From: Melastoma dodecandrum
Lineage: Eukaryota > Streptophyta > Magnoliopsida > Myrtales > Melastomataceae
DNA length: 64,000 nucleotides
NCBI GenBank assembly: GCA_029817715.1
Contig: JARUPY010000085.1
Span: forward strand, 4,278,001-4,342,000
Direction: 5' to 3'
Shown here: positions 38,401 through 48,913 of the stretch, piece by piece
Numbering within the stretch: the stretch's first letter is position 1
Layout of the letters: each line of letters begins with the position of its first letter
Program-made: the position numbers and the translations under genes
Notes under the pieces: generated by a model
The model's input: only the letters and a program-made list of their open reading frames with translations
Database searches by the model: none
What the model was told of the DNA's origin: nothing

Positions 38401-40777
38401 AGAGGGAGGCGGGAATGATGCAGACGCAGATGATGAGGAAAGCGGAAATGTTTCTGAAACTGGCGGAGATGGATCAGGTAGCGACTCTGGTGCAGATAAA
38501 GGTTCTAGGGAAGAGGCAGAGGATGAGGAGGAGGACGATTTGCATGAGGGTGAGGGTAAGAGTGAAAGTGACGGCGAGGAAGATGATAGACAGTCACAGT
38601 CATCTCAAAATTTTCTTTCATCAGCAAAGCCTCTGTCGAAGTATGTGCCGGCTGCTACTTTTCCAAACACTGGAGAGAGGGGTTCTCGTTTACTTTATGC
38701 GAATGATGACCTGTTTTTGCTTTTCAGACTCCATCAGGTAAAACGGGATTTTTGTGTTCTGTAATTTTCAATTTCTAAGTTTCAGTGGTGTGCTTTCTTG
38801 ATAAAGGTGGAAGTGGCACTCAACTAACTTTTGGTTTTGTCAGATACTCTATGAGAGGATCCTTTCGGCAAAAACTTATTCTCGGGGTAATGATATGAAG
38901 CAGAGAACATCAAATGAAATGAAGCAGAGAACCTCAAATGATACTTGCTCTTTGGATCCCTATTCCAGGTAGCTACAGCTGTGTAGCTTGTGAGTTTGTT
39001 TGAGCATACTCGTGGTGTTTTGTGGTGGATGTTTATCTTAATATTATACACATATATAAATGCAGATTCATATCAGCATTATATAACCTACTTGATGGTT
39101 CTCTTGACAACGCAAAATTCGAAGACGAATGTCGAGATATCATAGGAAATCATTCTTATGTCCTTTTCACATTAGACAAACTCATTTTCAAGCTGGTCAA
39201 GCAGGTTTGAGACCTCTCTCCTCCACAGGTTTCCATGCTTCGATTATTATTAATTTAGCTATCTATCCTTACTTTGTCTTTTGCAGCTTCAAGCCATTGT
39301 GAGTGAGGACATAGACAACAAGCTCCTGCAACTGTATGAGTACGAAAAATCGAGGAAAGAAGGGCGGACAGTGGATTACATGTACTACAAAAATGCACGC
39401 TTCTTTCTTCACAATGAAAATATCTTCCGCTTGGAGTTTGTAAGACCTATTTGAGTCCTTGTGGAACCAGTTTACTTTTTATTTTCTCTATGGCGATGCT
39501 CCTCTGACACCTGTCCTGGGATTTGCAGACGTCTAATCCAACTCGCATGTCTGTTCAATTCATGGATACTATGAACGAGAAGCCGGAGGTGTATTCTGTG
39601 TCGATCGATCCCAACTTTACTTCATATCTACACGATGACTTGCTCTCGATTTCACCTGGTAAAAGACAGTTGACTGATGTATATTTGAAGAGGTGATAAT
39701 CTTGCTTTTTGATATTCTTTTTTTCGTTCTTTAGATTATCAATGCCATGACCAATTTCTTCAGCATACTTAGATCTAGTGGATCCTTGTGAGCTGTTATT
39801 CCATTACAGCTTATCTTTTCAGTGTCTACGGAATGAATTGTTGTTCTTGCTACTCGTCCAAAAGTTTCAGATTGGTTCTTTGCATAATATTCAATCCTCC
39901 AACCTTTTCCCATTTCTGGGCGGTGATATTGGGCATTCTCCAGCGGTCAACTTCACGAGACTGTTCTGATTTCATTCATCTTCTGCTGTGGCCTTATGTA
40001 TTGGCATTCCTATTATATGCCATTACTTTATGCTTGAGTTGACTTTCTGAATGACTTGGAAGGAAGGTACAAGTCTAGAATGATTGATCATTGACTACAA
40101 TTTTGATTGTGTTTTGAATCGGAAGCTATGCTTTCTTCATGAAGGATCTAACTTATTGTTATTTAACTTAATAGGAACAAACCGAAGCATGTCGATGAAG
40201 AGGATGATTCCTTAGTTTGCAACGCGCTGAATGGTGTTCATGTCATCAATGGTCTAGAGTGCAAGATTGCTTGCAGTTCATCGAAGGTAAAATTCTTTCC
40301 CACCTCCACGTTAGCTGTACCTACAAGTGAAGTTTCAGAGACCATTTCATATTCATAAATAGGCCAAAAAGATGTCCCAATCACCCTTGATATTAGTGAC
40401 AATCATCGTTGTTTGTGGAGGGCGGAGGCAGTCTCCGTGACGTAACTGTATTTTGATTAGTTGTACGGGTACTTTTTGTGGGATCTTTGATTTTTGGAAC
40501 ACTCTTGATTATGACTGATGGAAATATGAAACAGTGCGCCGTTTCAGAACACCTAGTAGATAGATCGGCTATAATCATGCTTACTCTTTTTCATATGCGT
40601 TTGCAGATCTCCTATGTCCTTGACACGGAAGACCTGTTATTCCGTCTGCGGAGGAAACCAAACATCTCATTGAGTGCGGGAGGCAAATCAACGTCTCACA
40701 ATGGGCAAAGAGTGGAACGATTCCACCAGTTTCTCCTTGACGCCGTGGCGCCGACTAACCTGGATGCACAACCATGA
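32405..40777 (+). CDS. SNL: SIN3-like transcriptional corepressor scaffold (SNL family), 22 exons
   Basis: Scaffold of the Sin3-HDAC corepressor complex in the nucleus; PAH domains bind repressors and the central domain binds histone deacetylase. Exons are 32405-32487, 33044-33238, 33341-33521, 33596-33694, 33884-34057, 34168-34435, 34904-35040, 35437-35512, 35598-35627, 35735-35928, 36107-36261, 36511-36638, 36727-36981, 37396-37929, 38035-38099, 38174-38737, 38844-38968, 39066-39204, 39287-39439, 39529-39692, 40175-40286 and 40607-40777, closing to 1333 residues. The start [18 protein letters not shown] is the family N-terminus. PAH1 lies at about 56-125, PAH2 at about 140-210 and PAH3 at about 338-405. 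The HDAC-interaction domain is at about 455-560 ([15 protein letters not shown], then HMRRNQFEE). A long acidic stretch at about 930-1000 precedes the C-terminal Sin3a domain. By recalled gene order it matches SNL1/SNL2. Confidence 0.95.
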
Positions 40778-41566
40778 TGGTCGATGGAGTTAGTACCGGT
40801 TCGAATCGATATGCTCTCTGCTCCGCCCTACTTTTTGATTTTACCAGCAATCAGGCTAACTGGGGTATCGTCCGTTTCGTGCTGTTAGTTTGGATGAAAG
40901 TAATATTGGCATGATAAGCCGTGAACGATATTACAGAATTCTTTTCTTCTTTTACCCCCAATTAGAAAAGCCTTGGCTCTGGCGAACAACAATACTAGAG
41001 TTTTCTGAGGCTGCTTTGTTTCTCGGGCATGAATTGGGGTAATTTGGCAATTTTGCCACTCTTGTATGTATACATTAAATGTCATTGAAATTTGCCTGCT
41101 AAAGAAAATGTATTCTTTGTTTGAAACCTTTCCAACATGAGAACTCGATTTTATGGTCCACCAATCCATACGAATAAAAGCTAATATCTCATATTTGTTC
41201 TGAAAGAAGAGTGCTAAACTTTTTGGGATTCACAGAAACGCTTTGAGAGTATGTCATCAGGCTTGCCAGTGTTATTTCACTTACAGAAACAGCGCAGCTG
41301 ATGATTCAAATTCATCTCACCAAAATCACATGATCTGGACACTACCACACCAGATAGCCCCAGCTTCTTCCTACTTGTCAAGAGGGCATGCTCGACTTTC
41401 AAAGGATCGCTCCTGAGAATACCGTAGGTGTTACTTGGACTAACGGAAAAGGGTTACTTCAGCGATAAAACCTCCGATCGAGTAAAAGCGTGCGTCACCG
41501 TCTCAAGATAAACTCACTTTGATGATTCAAAGAACGGGCGGGCATGTACACGGGACATCTACACGT
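40778..41566. other. Convergent 3' region, SIN3-like and DUF760 genes
   Basis: About 790 bases between convergent stop codons. AT-rich, consistent with two 3' UTRs; no gene or structured repeat seen. Confidence 0.5.
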
Positions 41567-43353
41567 CTACAACAACCCGACGACACAACTTAGTTGTAAT
41601 CTGTTCTCCAGGCCTCTCAAGTGATGACCCAGCAGCATACACCTGAAGGATGATAAAGCCAAGATCAGAAAACTTATAGCTCTGGGATGACAACTAATGC
41701 GATGAACTCCCGCATAATTCACATTGGCATTGGCAGAGACAAGAACAGAAGAAAGTGATGGCAATTATAGTTGCCGGACAATGAATTCATACCAGAAAAG
41801 CAGCTTTGCCAAGTTATCTCTGGATGTGCTGATCAGGTCATGTAATTCATCACTACCCTCCGGGCAATGGTCACGTCTTTCATCTTCTTCAAAAAACCTC
41901 TTCAATATATTGGAAACAAGTTGCCGAATGATTTCTTCCACCTCTATTGATGAGGGATGAGAAAGTTCATTCACCTAATGGCATGAAGCGATGCTTGGTG
42001 AACAAGCTTTTACAATCTAAGATTTTCATAATGCATGTTATAGATATGTGTTGGCATTTACCATATGGGAGTCCAATGAGCGCAGATATTCTAACAAATC
42101 GTTACCGCTCTCTTTGTCTGACTGTATTCTCATATTTCTTTGCATGTGGGATTTTAATTCCTGTAAAAGAAAAGAGCAAGATGAAGGAGGGGAAAGGCTC
42201 GATAAACTCGTCGAATGGAAACAAAGAAGGAAAAACAATTTGGAATTGGAAATAATAATGGATAGCAACAAGTAAATTGGCACTCCGGCAGTTGACATGC
42301 GACCCTAGTATGGAAATTGCAGGTGCGGGGAAATAATATATGGATGAGATGTTTGCAGAAAACTAGCAGAAATTGAACAGAGGATTGAATTGCAAAAGGT
42401 TTTCTTTCGATATTTCTTTCAGACATCCACTGATGCAACTGAACGAATAAGAGTGGTAACGAGAAGACGCAGCTAGCAAGACAAACCTTCTGGACAGTTT
42501 GAAGCTCTGATTGCAATTCCTGAATACAAGTTGCAGCCTCTGGGGGCATGTTGGTGAAATTCCGTAGATCAATTCCCTCTAAATCACTATTTACTTCACT
42601 AGCTTCCCCATCTTCAGCTCCTAAAGAGTCTTCCGATCTCGATACACCCGTACTCTTTAAAAACTCGGAGGAACTGTTGAAATTCCGCATCAAGGACATC
42701 CTGTACTCCGCATTCCACAAAGTGTACCTGAAAATAACAACAGATTGTGTTCAAATGAACAGGCGTGAATAATCGACCATCCTGTGCCATAAGCTTGTGA
42801 AATTGGAGCATGAAACTATAGCATCTGTAGTCCCACATCAAATCTAACCTACTTCCGAACAATTTGGAACCAGTTCCATTCAGAGCACAATCACAACGGC
42901 ACAAAACACGAGCTCCAATTACCCCGTGATGATGGAGGAGACGAGGAGGCGCCGTAGGGGATGCCGCAAGACGTGAACGGCAACGTCGAACTGATCTGAA
43001 GGGAGGATGCCAAGCATGGCGGAGATGGTGCGCTTCATGGACTCCTTGGAGGACTCGGAGACGCCCTTAGAGATGACGGAGTTGTCGAGGGGATCGATGC
43101 GGTTCAGCATGTTGGCGATGACGGAGAAACCCCGGTCAAGGGAGGAGTTCCTGGTGGAGACGGAGGGGGGGTAGAGGTGGTCGTCGGAGGAGACACCGCC
43201 GCCACTGGAGAGGCAGCAGACGGTGAGAGAAGAGGGGAGGGAGGGGCGGAGACTGCGGCGACGGGGGAAGAGGAGGAGGAGGAGGGAGGGGGGGAAGGTA
43301 GGGCTTGGGGCGGGGTGACGGGAGAGGGGGAAGGTGCGGGGGCAGGAGGCCAT
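41567..43353 (-). CDS. DUF760 chloroplast protein (UV-B-induced protein At3g17800-like), five exons
   Basis: Member of the plant DUF760 family; its molecular role is not established. Exons are 43353-42923, 42727-42487, 42160-42062, 41974-41793 and 41642-41567, closing in frame to 342 residues. The first 55 residues (Ser/Pro/Arg-rich, MASCPRTFPLSRHP onward) look like a plastid transit peptide; an ATG seven codons upstream is less likely. Family hallmarks are SSIITGYTLWNAEYR, NMPPEAATCIQELQSELQ and the C-terminal GHHLRGLENRLQLSCVVGLL, close to the conserved end of family members. The gene is convergent with the SIN3-like gene and matches a DUF760 gene I recall at the same relative position in Arabidopsis (At5g14970). 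Confidence 0.88.
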
Positions 43354-44079
43354 CCGTTGGGTTGGATAAAGCAAGTAGGGGATGGATGCCTCCTCACCTT
43401 CCTCGTTTGAGTGGACGGAATTGGAAACGGCAAAGGCAGGAGATGACCGACTCTTACTTACAAGACTGGGATCTCCGCTTTATATATATATATGTATTAA
43501 ACATAGGAGTCCGTACCATTGGTTCTTGAAAAATAATCACATGTGCCACCACCAGTCGACCGACTTTGATCAATTAAATATCTCCGGTCACGTGTTAGAA
43601 TAATTCAAAAGGCATATATTTTTATTGTGCTACCAAAAAGGATAGAATGGTCTCTGGTGAAGGGACTACTGACACCTGTAAGGATAATAAAGAAGATAGA
43701 TTGTGCTGAAACCCGATGTAAACTCCGTGATTAGACAACCTCGGAGGAAAGGGAACGCTGATGACGTGACCGTGTTAAAGAGTGGGTAGAGCCGATGAAT
43801 AGATAAACTTCGGTCATACCTGGGTGGAGGAACTCAAATGCCGTTGAGTATCTGGGACGAAAGAGGTCAACAACAGATGTGACCGAAACTCCTCCGGCTT
43901 CCTCCCAATGCTGTGATTTTGGTTTCAGACATTACGGCTTTGGATTATGGCCCATGTTCCAAAGAGGCAACCAAAACCAACATAACAGCTTTCGGCCGTA
44001 CAAGGAGAACCCCGTAGCCCAGGCATGCGTCTCTGCGCCTGCGGGACCCGCAAATTTTCATGTCAAGAGGTATCGCCCT
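43354..44079. other. DUF760 promoter and flank of the mannosidase pseudogene
   Basis: The DUF760 promoter with a TATA-like run is at 43478-43494. From 43879 an open frame runs into the mannosidase homology, but its first 67 codons show no recognisable family and may be unrelated flank. Confidence 0.45.
43478..43494 (-). promoter_or_regulatory. TATA-like element upstream of the DUF760 gene
   Basis: On the minus strand this reads ATATATATAAAG, about 125-140 bases upstream of the DUF760 start codon. It is both a good TATA box and a (TA)n microsatellite. Confidence 0.5.
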
Positions 44080-44758
44080 GACCATGATAAGCTTGATCAG
44101 ACTCCCTCCCAGTTTGAGTCAGAGCCGCTGCGATCTAAGTACGACGCACGGCCTGTTCATAAGATGATTGGTGTGGCAGAAGGGACTGCCGGTTCAGTTT
44201 TCCTCTTCAATCCTTTTGGAGCAAACAAGAGAAGTGGCGATGGTCATAGTTGCCGTGAAGAAATCTCACCAGTTGTCGGCCTCGCCTATACTGAAGCCAT
44301 TCTCTCCTTTGGATGTTCCTTTGCCTTGTGATTTACACGTGGTATCCCTAAAGGTTCTTCGGCCCCTGAGATATTCTCACCCGAGTGATGATCCTAGATT
44401 TGTCCTCATCCTGCGGCGACTCCACTGGGATTCGCCGTATGGCTACAGCGGCAGCAAAAAGTGTACCACCTTAGCTGACAATCTAATTAATCTACTCAGA
44501 ATGTTCAAGGGAATCAATGTGTCGAAACCCAAACTGACTTCTCTAAACCTTCTTCATGAGGACGCGGGTATATTTGAATATGCTGAACAGATAACGGAGG
44601 TCCAAGAGGAACACATTTTCATTTCTCCCATGGAAATCCAGGCATACAAACTGGAATTGCAGCCCCAATGGTCTTGGTCGAAGGACGAGTGTGTCAGTCC
44701 ATTTATTGCTGATCTTAACAGGAACTTGCTGCCAATCCTTGGAGGTTGCTTGCCATAA
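44080..44758 (+). pseudogene. GMII: Broken Golgi alpha-mannosidase II (GMII) copy
   Basis: Intact GMII (GH38) trims mannose residues during N-glycan maturation in the Golgi. Here only two pieces remain. Codons from about 44080 (DHDKLDQTPS, then LRSKYDARPVHK) to 44220 (FLFNPFG) match the middle of GMII. A one-base frameshift near 44220 moves the homology into the next frame, giving EQTREVAMVIVAV. After that the sequence jumps directly to the C-terminal region (KPFSPLDVPLPCDLHVVS onward, LTSLNLLHED, ISPMEIQAYKLELQPQ). Roughly 350 residues, as I recall the family, are missing between the pieces, and everything N-terminal of the first is absent. The frame runs about 29 codons past the usual C-terminus before its stop at 44758. 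No introns are visible, so it may be a processed copy or a deletion remnant. Confidence 0.85.
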
Positions 44759-46138
44759 CCGAGTCACGACGCAGCTGAGCATGAGGCAGGGGAATTGTTT
44801 TCCCGAGACAAGCACAGACCGATTGCAGAAGATCGGACCAGTAGGAAATAATCTTTCAGGTATGTAACTGTTGAGGATTATGCTTGTTCTTGGTATAAGA
44901 ATCCAAGGATATACGTTGCCTGCTTTTCGTTTTTCACCAGACTTATTTCAATAGATCCGATGCACAGTACAAAAGGAGACCAAAGGGATTGAGAGTATTC
45001 TCTTCGTGGAATTTGGTATAGGTCGATGTTAGGCACGGTGTTGTACATAAGTTGTGTTGGTGTCGGATGAAGTGAGGAGGAAAGGCGATCCTTGGATCGG
45101 ACGACCAGGAGAATAGCAGACAGGCAATTCCCGTAATCAAGCATTGATTAGGGAGGTTAGTGGAGTCCATATCAGGAACCACCAGGTCGGTGTTTAGCGT
45201 CTGTGTGGCTCGACACGATGCGATTGAGGCTTTGTCCATGGGACAGAAAGTCGGTGGCTTTGGCAAAGCAATTTCTTAGTCATCCACCACTTTTGACTCC
45301 TCTTCCCCCACTATTTTTCCGGCTCTTTCGCTGATCCTTCTAACGAATATCCGTTCCGAGCGACTCTTCCGGGTGACGAGGCGGTCTCGATCATCTTTTA
45401 ACAAGTGAGAAAGGACCACGCGACACAGAGAAACAGGCATGAGACAATCACATCATATCCGACATTACATCTCTTGCCAAGTAATGGAAAAAACACTTTG
45501 ATTCCCCCAACTACTCATTTCACGTGATACAGGGAGAGGACATCATCCAAAGAACAGCAAAATGCCATCCATGCTTCTCCGTCACTGTCGTTCCCAGAGC
45601 AAGTTTTTTCGCATTGCAATTTTCAATTTAATAAGAAGATAGTCGTTGAATCACATTCCATTATTAGTAAATAAGTCAAATCACATTCTATTCCATGTTT
45701 GGATAGCGAAAAGGCGAGTGGCATTGTCCAAACAACCGACACCTGCAACAAAATCCTTTGCTCTTACCTTGGATGGAAAGAAAAGGAGATTTTTGTTATG
45801 CTCACGTATTTTAATATACTTTGAGAGGTAGTTTTTTTGTAACATTGATTCAATTTTTAGAAAAGTACAGGGAGAAAAAGGTAGGGAGAGCGGGAGGTAC
45901 GAGGAGACGGAGGAGAGGGTACGGGGGCTTTGGGGGAAGAGGATACGAGGAGACGGAGGAGAGGGTACTGGGGACATAGAGGGGGAGAAGAGGAGACCAA
46001 AAAGGCAGAAGAAGTCGGGAGTTTTTAGAGGATTAGTTGACGATTTATCCGATCAGTGTTATCGAGGGTTTTTGCATGGTGGCGCCGTTCTTCTTGCCCT
46101 CTGATTTTATTACACAATCAAAGTCTTTGGACCGAGAG
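44759..46138. other. Intergenic region between the GMII remnant and the NPF gene
   Basis: About 1.4 kb. The sequence TACGAGGAGACGGAGGAGAG recurs exactly at 45898 and 45944 in a purine-rich stretch. Nothing else is recognisable; open frames are short. Confidence 0.45.
45898..45968. repeat. Short direct repeat, 25-base unit in two copies
   Basis: Two identical 25-base copies at 45898-45922 and 45944-45968 are separated by 21 bases of G-rich sequence, forming a 46-base minisatellite period. Confidence 0.8.
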
Positions 46139-48061
46139 ATGGGACCGAATAAGCCCTGTCTCCTCCTCATCTGTAAGAACACGAGTCGATGTTCTTTTGT
46201 TGTTGTTCTTTTTAGTAATATGATAATCTTCAGTTGTTGTAGTTGTTTGGGGGGGGGGGGGTGTGGGGGGGATGTGATTTGTTGAAGTGGTGGCGGGGAT
46301 GGAGAGGTTTGCGTACAAAGGGGTGGCATCAAACCTGGTGACGTACCTGACAGATGTGATGAGGATGAGCAACTCCTCTGCAGCCAAGGTGGTGAGCAGC
46401 TGGTGCGGCCTCACCTCCATCCTCCCTCTCTTGATCGCTCCCTTGGCCGATTCGTACAACTGGGACAGATACTCCACCGTCCTAGGTTCCTCCTCCTTCT
46501 ATGTCCTGGTCCGATTCTTCTCCTCCCTTTGAATGAATGGTTCTTAGTCTTAAGCATGGCGGGGCAGGCTTGATTGATGTTGTTGGTTGAATGAATCCAA
46601 GGGTCTTATGGCATTGACTTCTACGGCTCTAGCGTCAGCGCTGTCCGATAAACCGACAACATCCTCTGCCTTCCTCTTCTTGTCTCTCTGTTTGATCTCG
46701 TTGGGCATCGGAGGGTACAGCCCGTCTTTACAGGCATTTGCTACTGATCAGTTGGAGAACAATGAGGACGACGGACTCCCCACGACGATGGGCGACAAAC
46801 AGAAGCCAGACAGGAAGAGCCCTTTCTTCCAGTGGTGGTACTTTGGGATCTGTGCTGGGAGCCTACTTGGGATCACGCTCATGTCGTACGTGCAGGACGA
46901 GTTCGGTTGGGTGCTCGGTTTCGCGATACCGATGGGAGCGATGGTTGTTTCGGTCGGATTCTTATTGTGTGGGAATAAGTTCTATTCCTACGGTCATCGA
47001 GGGATGGATGTGACAGGGAAGTCGTTCGGATGCGTAGTGAAGGTGATCAGTTTGGCCCTATCGTGGCTGCATGTCAGACGAGCGGACCTGCCTAGCGAAA
47101 AGTCCAAATCAGTGGAGATTGAGTAAGTTAGTTTGGATTACGAGCGCATTGGTTAGCCTCCTGGTCTCGCGAGCACCTTTGGGTCGCTGGGGTCGTGCAT
47201 GCTAATGTTATGTTGTGCTGATTCGGTTGTCCCAGGCTTGAGAAGAGACCTCTTTGCCAATGCGCATTTGAACCGGTCTGTGAAAGCCCGAAACTGACCG
47301 CAGCGCCAGTGTGCGAGAACGCTCGAGCGGTTCTTCGGCTGCTTCCTGTATGGGCCACCCTCCTAATATTTGCAGTGATCTGCCAACAGCCCAACACCTT
47401 CTTCACAAAGCAGGGCAACGCAATGGATCGGACAGTTGGCCTAGGCCTTAAGATGCCACCTGCCACTCTCCAGAGCGCGATCACCCTCTCAGTCATCCTA
47501 CTAATGCCTCTCTACGACAAGATATTCATCCCCGTCGCCCGTACAGTCATCCGAGAGGAGACCGGCATCACTTTGACCCAACGGATGGGGATCGGGATCT
47601 TCCTCTCCACGGTGGCCATGGCAGTTGCCGCAATGGTCGAGACTACGAGGCTCAGGTCGTCGGGGAGCAAGGAGATGTCGATCCTCTGGCTGCTGCCGCA
47701 ATACATTATTATTGGGGTGAGCGACGTGTTCACAGTGGTGGGAATGCAGGAGTACTTCTACAAGGAGGTGCCAGGAAGGATGCGGACGGTCGGTTTCGCG
47801 ATGTACACGGGGGTGTTCGGGGTAGGGAGCTTCCTGAGCGCAGGGGTGATATCCGCAGTGTAGGCCTGCACAACTGGGAGGGGAGGCGGGGGGAGGAGCT
47901 GGTTTGACGATGACATGAAGGAGGCAAGGCTAGACAAGTACTATTGGATGCTCGCATTGGCTAACGCCGCGAGCCTTTTCCTGTACATCAGCTTGTGCAA
48001 GTTCTATGTTAGGACTCACGACGATGACAACGAAGAGGACGATCTCCAACAACAACGTTAG
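46139..48061 (+). CDS. NPF (NRT1/PTR) transporter, NPF5.8/5.9-like, interrupted by an in-frame TAG
   Basis: Proton-coupled MFS transporter of the nitrate/peptide family. Exons are 46139-46172, 46288-46508, 46602-47122 and 47236-48061. Exon 1 encodes just [11 protein letters not shown] plus one base; exon 2 continues [17 protein letters not shown]. Other family landmarks are the [14 protein letters not shown] segment, [50 protein letters not shown] and [18 protein letters not shown]. Reading stops at TAG 47861-47863 after 467 residues. The same frame then continues for 65 codons of clear family sequence ([20 protein letters not shown] and a last membrane segment) to TAG 48059-48061. The truncated product would lack the last transmembrane helix. 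The gene is either a recent pseudogene, an allele or a base error. The NPF5.8/5.9 placement comes from the neighbours and the short N-terminus. Confidence 0.86.
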
Positions 48062-48913
48062 GATTTGTGTGAAGACTGTGGTGGCTAGAATTTGTGTGCA
48101 ATATGCTTTTTACTTCTCGGCTCCCCGTTCATTCTACTTCCGACATGATTGCCAATGAACAAAACAGTCCGGAGCTGTTTCTCATTACAACACAGTCGAA
48201 CACCGAGGTCTGTAAACAGCTAGTTTTGAAAAAATAATTTCGAGTTTTAAAGATATTCATTTTACCATTTGTTAAATCACTTGTTTAAAACGGTGAGAAT
48301 AATCGACTTAGAGAAATTATAACAAAGTCTTACAAACATTATATTGTTCGAGATAATCATTTTAAGATAGTACAATTTTTTGACACGACCTTTAAGGGAG
48401 TTTCATTGTTTGAGACAATGATTTTTTAGTACGTGTTAATGTCTCAAACAACGACACTGATCGGACACTTGAACGATTCGCAGGAAAAAAAAATTTCTAT
48501 GCTATAATTTGTTAAGGTAACTTTTTCAAAAAACGATTTCATATTCCAAAACCTCGTATAACACTTCTAAGAATAGAAAGAAAAACTTGCTCGAATGAGT
48601 CCGGATTGCTTAACACGGCATAAAAGAATAGTTTTAACCTGACCTTCAACTTCATTACATGTGATATAGGTTGGGACGCGATCCTTTCAAAATTTGGAAT
48701 GTGAGCACATGTTTTTATGGCTTCCTAGACAAGTTTAAAGGTAAATTAATGGGAGGTTGGTGGATTAATGTTTGCGGGTGAGAAATGAAGTTTTGGTCGG
48801 AAGGACGTCGGACATGTTATTAAGGGAGAGAGAAGAAGTGTGTCCGTGACGTGGTTTGCCGCCGGGGGATGGGGGACAATTTCAGGAGGGAGGGGAACAC
48901 AAAGTCCGAAAGG
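48062..48913. other. Intergenic AT-rich region
   Basis: The NPF 3' UTR and AT-rich DNA, with several repeats of a TTTGAGACAA-like string between 48350 and 48440. No gene seen. Confidence 0.45.

Noticed and set aside
43104..43433. Pro/Ser-rich frames on both strands
   Set aside because: Shadows of the DUF760 transit-peptide exon in biased GC-rich sequence.
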